From Mycolicibacterium pyrenivorans (GTDB lineage: Bacteria; Actinomycetota; Actinomycetes; Mycobacteriales; Mycobacteriaceae): a stretch of 38,086 nucleotides of DNA. The translations under genes were made by a program, and so were the position numbers. Shown here one piece after another: positions 30,824 through 38,086 of the stretch (positions are counted from its first letter, which is position 1; the number at the start of each line of letters is the position of its first letter). Location: assembly GCF_025821625.1 (NCBI RefSeq), contig NZ_JACKSH010000082.1:1-38086 (forward strand), given 5' to 3'. A model generated the notes under the pieces. The model did no database searches and was not told the DNA's origin. It saw only the letters and a program-made list of their open reading frames with translations.

Positions 30824-32248
30824 GTGCCACCCCTGACAAGGCGAATCATCGTCCAGCTGATCGTGCTGGGCGTGGTCGCGCTGGTGGGCGGCGCGGTCAT
30901 GGTGTTCGGCTACATCAAGCTGCCCGGCATGTTCGGGATCGGGCGCTACCAGGTGATCGTCGAGCTGCCCTACACGGCGGGCCTGTACCCGACCGGCAAC
31001 GTCACCTACCGCGGCGTCGAGGTCGGTCGTGTGAAGAGCGTGCGACTCACCGAAACCGGTGTTGCGGCCGTACTTTCGCTGAAATCTGACACCGGCATTC
31101 CCTCGGATCTCGACGCGGAAGTGCACAGTCAGTCCGCGGTCGGCGAGCAGTACATCGCGCTGCTGCCGCGGGGGGATTCCCCGCCGCTGAAGGACGGCGA
31201 CGTCATCCGGGCGGACCGCACTTCGGTACCGCCCGACCTGGACTCGGTGCTGGATGAGATGAACAGCGGACTCGATACGATTCCCCGCGACGATCTCAGG
31301 ACCGTCGTGGACGAGGCGTACATCGCTGTCGGAGGCCTCGGGCCGGAGATCTCCCGGCTGGTGACGGGCACTGCCTCGCTGGCGGTCGACGCCCGCAAGA
31401 ATCTGGGTCCGCTCCTGATGTTGATCGACGAGTCCAAGCCGGTGCTGGATGCCCAGACCGATTCAGCGGATTCGGTTCAACAATGGGCCGGGACTCTCTC
31501 CGCTCTCAGCCAGCAGCTTCAAGAACACGACGCCGAAGTCCAAGGCGTGCTGCAACAGGGTGGCCCGGTCGCCGAGGAGACCCGTGCGCTCTTCGACCGG
31601 CTGCGACCGACCCTGCCGATCGTGTTGGCCAACTTGGTAAGTGTCGCCCAGGTCGCGGTGGTCTACCAGCCCAGCATCGAGCAGCTTCTGGTGCTGTTGC
31701 CCCAGGCCGCCGCGACGGCACAGGCGGTAGGTGTGGCGAACCGGAACACCAAGCAGGACTACTCCGGTGTCTTTCTCAGCTTCAACCTGAGGCTCAATCT
31801 GCCGCCGCCGTGCACCACCGGCTTCCTGCCGGCCCAGCAGCAACGGGCGCCCGTGTTGGAGGACCATCCGGATCGACCGGCCGGCGACCTGTACTGCCGG
31901 GTGCCCCAGGACTCACCGCTGTCGGTCCGGGGGGTGCGCAACACACCGTGTGTCACCCGGCCCGGTAAGCGGGCGCCCACCGTGGCGATGTGTGACAGCG
32001 ACGAGAACTACGTTCCGCTCAACGACGGCTACAACTGGAAGGGCGACCCGAACGCCACACTGTCCGGCCAGCCCGTTCCGCAGTTGCCCCCCCTCCCGGC
32101 AGTCCCGCTGCCGGCCGTCGAGTACGACCCTGCCAGTGGGGCCTATGTCGGACCGGACGGGCGGGTGTACACGCAGTCCGACCTGGCGGAAGCCGACGGA
32201 TCGAACAGAACGTGGCAGTCGATGCTGCTCCCCCCGGGGACAGGTTGA
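30824..32248 (+). CDS. Mce family protein MceF
   Basis: This 474-residue last subunit has a GTG at 30824, one base after the mceE stop. The anchor is IVQLIVLGVVALVGGAVMVFG, and the MCE domain has GNVTYRGVEVGRVKSVRL and SAVGEQYIALLPRG. A long helical region (about 130-310) is followed by the C-terminal domain typical of MceF, with NLPPPCTTGF, AGDLYCRVPQDS and RNTPCVTRPGKRAPT, four cysteines that may form disulfides. It ends 10 bases from the convergent cwsA stop. Confidence 0.94.
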   Translation: MPPLTRRIIVQLIVLGVVALVGGAVMVFGYIKLPGMFGIGRYQVIVELPYTAGLYPTGNVTYRGVEVGRVKSVRLTETGVAAVLSLKSDTGIPSDLDAEVHSQSAVGEQYIALLPRGDSPPLKDGDVIRADRTSVPPDLDSVLDEMNSGLDTIPRDDLRTVVDEAYIAVGGLGPEISRLVTGTASLAVDARKNLGPLLMLIDESKPVLDAQTDSADSVQQWAGTLSALSQQLQEHDAEVQGVLQQGGPVAEETRALFDRLRPTLPIVLANLVSVAQVAVVYQPSIEQLLVLLPQAAATAQAVGVANRNTKQDYSGVFLSFNLRLNLPPPCTTGFLPAQQQRAPVLEDHPDRPAGDLYCRVPQDSPLSVRGVRNTPCVTRPGKRAPTVAMCDSDENYVPLNDGYNWKGDPNATLSGQPVPQLPPLPAVPLPAVEYDPASGAYVGPDGRVYTQSDLAEADGSNRTWQSMLLPPGTG

Positions 32249-32258
32249 GCGGACCGGC

Positions 32259-32693
32259 TCAGGGCTTCGGGGTCACTTCGACGCTGGGTGGCAGCGGGGA
32301 CGGCTCCGGCTGAGACGAGCGACGGATGATCGTGAACGCCACCGCTCCCCCGGCCACTACCACGACGCCGATGCCGGCCAGCAGCAGCGGGCGGCGGCGA
32401 CGCCGAGAACGGCGCGCCTTCTCGAACGCTTCGGGAAGATTGGCAACCACTTCCTGTGCCGCGGCGATCTCCGCGGCGATGGCGTCCTGCGCCGCCGCCA
32501 GATCGTTCTTCAGCTGTCGCGAGACCCGGCCGCGCTGATACCGGTTGCCGACCCATGCCGCCGACGAGCGCACCGAGTCGGCGCCGACTCCCACCGCTCC
32601 CCTGGTGACATCGACCGGGCCGACCGCCGAGTACTTGAGGCCCCGGCCGAGCCGTTGGCTCGGGGTCAGTCGGTCCACGGTCTTCGAGCTCAT
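32259..32693 (-). CDS. cwsA: cell wall synthesis and shape protein CwsA
   Basis: This 144-residue protein (M. tuberculosis Rv0008c is about 145) starts [18 protein letters not shown]. It has a helical Ala/Gln-rich middle ([20 protein letters not shown]), a basic stretch RRSRRRRR and one membrane segment (about 99-121, [20 protein letters not shown]), with a Pro-rich extracytoplasmic tail. CwsA works with CrgA and Wag31 in polar growth and septation; crgA is 1.3 kb away. Divergent from ppiA. In M. tuberculosis it is close to alaT; here the mce operon separates them. Confidence 0.92.
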   Translation of the reverse strand: MSSKTVDRLTPSQRLGRGLKYSAVGPVDVTRGAVGVGADSVRSSAAWVGNRYQRGRVSRQLKNDLAAAQDAIAAEIAAAQEVVANLPEAFEKARRSRRRRRPLLLAGIGVVVVAGGAVAFTIIRRSSQPEPSPLPPSVEVTPKP

Positions 32694-32799
32694 ATCCCAC
32701 CTCTTTCGCGCTGACGGACGTCGCGCCTCCCAGCCTGCCAGTTACGCGACCGTAAGGTGCCCGGATGGCCGCAGACCCGGCGTGGCACACTGGCTTCCC

Positions 32800-33327
32800 G
32801 TGACGAGTCCCATTCAGACAGCGACCGCGACCCTGCACACCAACCGCGGCGACATCAAGATCGCCCTTTTCGGGAACCACGCCCCCAAGACGGTGTCGAA
32901 CTTCGTCGGGCTGGCGCAGGGCACCAAGGACTACAGCACCGAGAACGCCTCTGGCGGATCGTCGGGCCCCTTCTACGACGGCGCGGTGTTCCACCGCGTG
33001 ATCGAGGGCTTCATGATCCAGGGCGGCGACCCGACCGGCACCGGCCGCGGCGGACCCGGCTACCAGTTCGCCGACGAGTTCCACCCGGAGCTGCAGTTCG
33101 ACAAGCCCTACCTGTTGGCGATGGCCAACGCCGGTCCCGGCACGAACGGTTCGCAGTTCTTCATCACGGTGGGCAAGACGCCGCACCTGAACCGGCGCCA
33201 CACGATCTTCGGTGAGGTCGCCGACCCCGAGTCGCAGAAGGTCGTCGACGCCATCGCCACCACGGCCGTCGACCGCAGCGACCGGCCGACCGATGCCGTC
33301 GTGATCGAGTCGATCACCATCTCCTGA
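32800..33327 (+). CDS. ppiA: cyclophilin-type peptidyl-prolyl cis-trans isomerase PpiA
   Basis: This 175-residue cyclophilin has the catalytic and binding motifs [36 protein letters not shown] and RRHTIFGEV. It speeds proline isomerisation during protein folding. There is no signal peptide. GTG at 32800 gives [18 protein letters not shown], the common start in rapid growers; the frame extends upstream without conservation. It is divergent from cwsA and convergent with the PH-domain gene, with a strong inverted repeat between the latter two. Confidence 0.96.
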   Translation: MTSPIQTATATLHTNRGDIKIALFGNHAPKTVSNFVGLAQGTKDYSTENASGGSSGPFYDGAVFHRVIEGFMIQGGDPTGTGRGGPGYQFADEFHPELQFDKPYLLAMANAGPGTNGSQFFITVGKTPHLNRRHTIFGEVADPESQKVVDAIATTAVDRSDRPTDAVVIESITIS

Positions 33328-33334
33328 CCCACGC

Positions 33335-33391
33335 CGGAATTGCATTCCGGCAGGTAAATCCCGACGACGGCCCTGCCGGAATGCAATTCCG
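33335..33391. terminator. long perfect inverted repeat between convergent ppiA and PH gene
   Basis: Arms of 20 bases (33335-33354 and 33372-33391) are perfectly complementary around a 17-base loop. Each arm itself contains a smaller palindrome; the left one is CCGGAAT-TGC-ATTCCGG at 33334-33350. It could act as a two-way terminator for the convergent genes. No T-run is present, so a repeat-element or protein-binding role is possible. Confidence 0.65.
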
Positions 33392-33401
33392 CGGGAACTA
33401 A

Positions 33402-33827
33402 CTAACGGCCCCGCGCGAATCCGGCGTCGGTGAGCACGTCGAGGACCCGTAGCGGGTCGGTGCCGAGGTCCCAGCGGCTCAGGACGAGCAGCCGGTCATC
33501 GGTGGTGTCGATCTCCAGCAGCCGCACCTTGCGACCGATCCGGCGGAACTCCGTGATCCGGATCAGCTTGATATCGGCATGCCCGAGCCGGCGGGTGCGC
33601 CACCAGCCGCGGAACTCCAGAACGTCGTCGGTGATTGCCAGCTTCGGGCGCGCGCGCCACGACATGAGTGCAAACACCAGCAATCCCGCCGCGGCAATGC
33701 CGACCAGAGCACGGCCCGGCGGGTCTGTGACCAGGGTCACAACACCTACAGCCATGATGAGGCCAAGGATTCCGGCCGCGATGATGCCTGCCGTCGGCGG
33801 CCCCCACTGTGTTTGCTGGACAGGCAA
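33402..33827 (-). CDS. PH-domain membrane protein (Rv0010c family)
   Basis: This 141-residue protein has two N-terminal membrane segments (about 14-34, AGIIAAGILGLIMAVGVVTL, and 40-57). A bacterial PH-like domain follows (about 60-135) with LAITDDVLEFRGWWRTRRL, RITEFRRIGRK and LSRWDLGTDP. Length and motifs agree with M. tuberculosis Rv0010c. The function is unknown. It lies downstream of crgA on the same strand, with 150 bases holding palindromes and a DnaA box in between. Confidence 0.9.
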   Translation of the reverse strand: MPVQQTQWGPPTAGIIAAGILGLIMAVGVVTLVTDPPGRALVGIAAAGLLVFALMSWRARPKLAITDDVLEFRGWWRTRRLGHADIKLIRITEFRRIGRKVRLLEIDTTDDRLLVLSRWDLGTDPLRVLDVLTDAGFARGR

Positions 33828-33856
33828 TTCACACCCTCCTACCGTGGTGTATGCGG

Positions 33857-33904
33857 TTATCCACAGGTGCTATCCCCAATGGGGATGAATCACATCCATG
33901 TGAT
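33857..33904. promoter_or_regulatory. DnaA box and two palindromes upstream of the PH gene
   Basis: TTATCCACA at 33857-33865 is an exact DnaA box. It is followed by ATCCCC-AAT-GGGGAT (33872-33886) and ATCACAT-CC-ATGTGAT (33889-33904), both perfect palindromes. The segment lies 30-77 bases upstream of the PH gene start and about 75 bases past the crgA stop, so it may be an operator or terminator. Confidence 0.6.
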
Positions 33905-33977
33905 CCGGTGACGCGCAGGTTGCGCGCAGGGTAACGCCAAGTGGCCAAGATGAATTCATCTGGCGGGTGGCTCAGCG

Positions 33978-34259
33978 TCACCGCCAACGCATGGTGAGCA
34001 ACAGTCCCGCGATCATGAAGGCAAACGCGATCGCATAGTTCCAGACGTTCAGATCGGACATCCACTGCAGGAAGCTCGGCACGTCGGGCCCGCTTCCGGC
34101 CAACTGGAACACGATCAGCCAGACCAGCCCGATCAGCATCAGGCTGATGAACAGCGCCACGAACCACGTTCCGGACGGCCCCGCCTTGACCTTGACCGGA
34201 GTCCGGCTCACCGGGTTGATGGTGAAGTCGTTCTTCTTACGGACCTTGGACTTGGGCAT
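33978..34259 (-). CDS. crgA: cell division protein CrgA
   Basis: This 93-residue protein starts [14 protein letters not shown]. It has two membrane segments (about 30-54, [20 protein letters not shown], and 72-90) joined by the short extracytoplasmic loop [19 protein letters not shown], and ends MRWR. CrgA is a divisome component that binds FtsZ, FtsI/FtsQ and CwsA and helps septal peptidoglycan synthesis. The length equals that of M. tuberculosis CrgA. It is divergent from the DUF881 gene. Confidence 0.96.
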   Translation of the reverse strand: MPKSKVRKKNDFTINPVSRTPVKVKAGPSGTWFVALFISLMLIGLVWLIVFQLAGSGPDVPSFLQWMSDLNVWNYAIAFAFMIAGLLLTMRWR

Positions 34260-34353
34260 GCGTACCTTCGGACGATCGGCGTCGCCAGTGCGACGATGTG
34301 TACGGGAAAGCCTAACGCAGCCCTCTGCGTCATCTCACCAGGAGACGAAACCG

Positions 34354-35115
34354 ATGGACGACGGGAACGGTCCCCCCGGGACCCGATCGGCGTGGCGCTT
34401 CGGGGTGCCCGTGGTGTGTGTGGCGGCCGGACTGCTGCTCGGCGTGACCCACGGGGTCGCGGACGGCGACGAGATCCGTCGCAGCGATGCCCCTCGGCTG
34501 GTCGACCTCGTCCGCGAGGCGCAGCAGTCCGTGGACCGGTTGACCGCAGAACGTGACGCCATGGTGGGTGCAGTCGACAATCACCACGGCGGCTCCCCTT
34601 CCGCCGACGCGGCGCTCGCGGTGATCACTCGTCGTGTCGACGAACTCGCGGTGCAAGCGGATTTGACGCCGATGCGCGGCCCCGGCCTGGTGGTGACCCT
34701 CAACGACGCCCAGCGCGACGCCGAGGGCCGCTTTCCACGCGACGCCTCACCCGACGACCTGGTCGTGCACCAACAGGACATCCAGGCCGTCCTGAACGCA
34801 CTGTGGAGCGCGGGCGCCGAAGGCATCCAGATGCAGGACCAGAGGATCATCGGGATCTCGGCGCCGCGCTGCGTGGGGAACACGCTGCTGCTGAACGGCC
34901 GCACCTACAGCCCGCCCTACGTCATCACCGCGATCGGGAACCCCGAGGCCATGCAGGCGGCGCTGTCGGCGTCGCCGATGGTGACGCTCTACAAGCGGTA
35001 CGCCGCGCGGTTCGGGCTCAGCTACACCGAAGAACCCCGCGACGTCGAACTGGCGAGGTATCAGCAGCCGGTCCGCATGGAGTATGCGCAGCCGATCGGG
35101 CCGCTCGGCTACTGA
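34354..35115 (+). CDS. DUF881 membrane protein (Rv0012 family)
   Basis: This 253-residue protein has an N-terminal membrane segment (about 17-35, VPVVCVAAGLLLGVTHGV). A coiled segment (EAQQSVDRLTAERDAMVGAV) follows, then the extracytoplasmic DUF881 domain with MRGPGLVVTLNDA, VHQQDIQAVLNALWSAGAEG, QRIIGISAPRCVGNTLLLNG and VITAIGNPEAM. The function is unknown; homologues cluster with division genes across actinobacteria. ATG at 34354 follows AGGAG at 34340-34344. The frame stays open upstream across crgA but without family resemblance. Confidence 0.92.
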   Translation: MDDGNGPPGTRSAWRFGVPVVCVAAGLLLGVTHGVADGDEIRRSDAPRLVDLVREAQQSVDRLTAERDAMVGAVDNHHGGSPSADAALAVITRRVDELAVQADLTPMRGPGLVVTLNDAQRDAEGRFPRDASPDDLVVHQQDIQAVLNALWSAGAEGIQMQDQRIIGISAPRCVGNTLLLNGRTYSPPYVITAIGNPEAMQAALSASPMVTLYKRYAARFGLSYTEEPRDVELARYQQPVRMEYAQPIGPLGY

Positions 35116-35137
35116 GGCCCGGCGGTAGCCTGTCCGC

Positions 35138-35819
35138 ATGCGGGTCTTGGTCGTCGACAACTACGACAGCTTCGTGTTCAACCTGGTCCAGTATCTGGGC
35201 CAGCTCGGTGTGGACGCGACGGTGTGGCGCAACGACGACGATCGGTTGGCCACCGAGGAGGACGTCGTCCGCGCGGCCGAGCAGTTCGACGGCGTGTTGC
35301 TCAGCCCGGGACCGGGCACCCCCGAGCGTGCCGGCGCATCGATCCCGTTGGTCAACGCCTGTGCCGGCGCGCGGACTCCGCTGCTGGGTGTGTGCCTGGG
35401 ACACCAGGCCATCGGCGTCGCGTTCGGTGGCACCGTCGACCGCGCACCCGAGCTTCTCCACGGCAAGACCAGTGTCGTCTACCACTCGAACACCGGTGTG
35501 CTACAAGGCCTTCCGGATCCGTTCACCGCCACGCGATACCACTCGCTGACCATCCTGCCCGAGACCGTCCCCGCCGAACTCGAGGTGATCGCCTGGACCC
35601 GCCGCGGCGGACGAGGCGACGGGACGGGTGAACGCGGCGTCATCATGGGGGTGCGCCACGTCGAGTTGCCGATCCACGGCGTGCAGTTCCACCCCGAGTC
35701 GATCCTGACCGAGGGCGGGCACCGGATGCTCGCCAACTGGCTGGGGTTCTGCGGCACCGCACCCGCCGAGGAACTCGTCCAGCGCCTGGAGGAGGAGGTC
35801 GCGGGCGCCGTGCACGCGG

Positions 35820-35842
<23 letters not shown>
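35138..35842 (+). CDS. trpG: anthranilate/aminodeoxychorismate synthase glutaminase subunit TrpG/PabA
   Basis: This 234-residue class I glutamine amidotransferase starts MRVLVVDNYDSFVFNL, with the oxyanion motif LLSPGPGTPE, nucleophile Cys86 in GVCLGHQ and catalytic His-x-Glu in QFHPESILTEGG. It supplies ammonia from glutamine to TrpE and/or PabB for tryptophan and folate synthesis; such subunits are often shared. The 3' end overlaps the 3' end of convergent pknB by 23 bases. Confidence 0.95.
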
Positions 35843-37693
<1,851 letters not shown>

Positions 37694-37697
<4 letters not shown>

Positions 37698-38086
37698 CGC
37701 CGCATCTGTTCTGAGGCCGTCCGGAGCCGCGTCACCGAAACAGGCGACGCGCTGTCGAGGGATCGGGATACCCAATATCGGTCAGGTTCATGACCGCCGG
37801 CCCCGGCCGGGGCGGCGGCGGGAGTCTCCGGTGGTGGCGCCGTCTGCGAGGTCGGCGTCTCGGTGATGGTGGTGGGTTCGGGCGCGCGGTCTCGACGGTC
37901 CTGTGCGTTCAGCACGATCAGGATCGCGATGACGATCGCCAGCGCCCCGAGCACGCCGGCGGCCCACAACAGTGCCCGCTGACCGGAGGAGAAGGTGCGC
38001 CGAGGTGGCGGGGCCGAGCGGTGATGGCTGCCCGTGGCCCGCGCCCGCGCGGCCGTGGCGGGGGCGCGACCGGTCGCCTCAGCGGG
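37694..38086 (-). CDS. pknA: serine/threonine protein kinase PknA, C-terminal part (truncated by window edge)
   Basis: The frame is open from the window end to the stop overlapping pknB. It covers about 130 residues: a Pro/Ala/Arg-rich juxtamembrane linker, [13 protein letters not shown], a membrane segment ([20 protein letters not shown]) and a Thr/Pro-rich extracytoplasmic tail. The [19 protein letters not shown] block is characteristic of PknA. The kinase domain lies beyond the window. PknA and PknB are co-transcribed with pstP, rodA and pbpA in mycobacteria and phosphorylate shared targets. Confidence 0.92.

Larger units (their letters stand above)
23064..32248 (+). other. complete mce operon (yrbEA-yrbEB-mceA-F)
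   Basis: Eight co-directional genes have mostly overlapping stops and starts: two YrbE permeases followed by six Mce proteins, the fifth a lipoprotein. This is the full actinobacterial Mce transporter set apart from the MceG ATPase, which is normally encoded elsewhere. No mce-associated (mam) genes follow; the next gene, cwsA, is convergent and ends 10 bases away. Confidence 0.95.

Noticed and set aside
32200..32300. Possible attR copy of the tRNA-Ala 3' end at the right border of the mce operon
   Set aside because: No match to the tRNA 3' sequence was found near mceF/cwsA, and there is no integrase, so tRNA-site integration is not supported by the sequence.

Overview
This is the replication-origin region of a mycobacterial chromosome, most likely a rapidly growing, Mycolicibacterium-type species. 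The gene order trxB-trxC-cwlM-(acetyltransferase)-parB-parA-rsmG-jag-yidC-yidD-rnpA-rpmH-oriC-dnaA-dnaN-gnd-recF-dciA-gyrB-gyrA-DUF3566-ileT-alaT ... cwsA-ppiA-PH-crgA-DUF881-trpG-pknB-pknA is the mycobacterial oriC block. G+C is in the mid-60s by local counts. A gnd gene between dnaN and recF fits rapid growers, as in M. smegmatis, rather than M. tuberculosis.

Layout. Bases 1-1924 hold the 3' end of the anti-sigma-M gene and the trxB-trxC redox operon behind an ECF-type (SigH-like) promoter. Bases 2009-3939 hold cwlM and a convergent GNAT-like gene. Bases 4166-9623 are one leftward gene train, read from a likely promoter at 9784-9812: rpmH, rnpA, yidD, yidC, jag, rsmG, parA, parB. Three parS sites lie inside its coding sequences. 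Bases 9624-12279 carry the rpmH/dnaA divergent control region, dnaA, and oriC (DnaA-box cluster, AT-rich unwinding element, hairpins). Bases 12280-21537 run rightward: dnaN, gnd, recF, dciA, gyrB, gyrA. gyrA contains an in-frame 187-residue mini-intein next to its catalytic tyrosine. Bases 21587-22924 hold a DUF3566 membrane protein, tRNA-Ile, a 38-residue DLW-39-type microprotein and tRNA-Ala.

Bases 23064-32248 are a complete eight-gene mce operon (yrbEA, yrbEB, mceA-F). It sits exactly between tRNA-Ala and cwsA, which are near neighbours in M. tuberculosis, so it looks like an accessory insertion in an otherwise core region. Bases 32259-38086 return to the conserved block of cell-wall and division genes: cwsA, ppiA, a PH-domain protein, crgA, a DUF881 protein, trpG, pknB and the 3' end of pknA.

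How it fits together. DnaA, DnaN, RecF, DciA and gyrase start and run replication at the origin. ParA, ParB and the parS sites segregate it. PknB is known to phosphorylate CwlM, which controls peptidoglycan precursor supply. CwsA and CrgA link the divisome to the elongating pole. The mce operon adds a lipid importer that would need an MceG ATPase encoded elsewhere. The least ordinary elements are the endonuclease-free GyrA intein, the oriC-proximal mce operon, the tandem parS duplication inside parA, and several palindromes or DnaA boxes in intergenic DNA.
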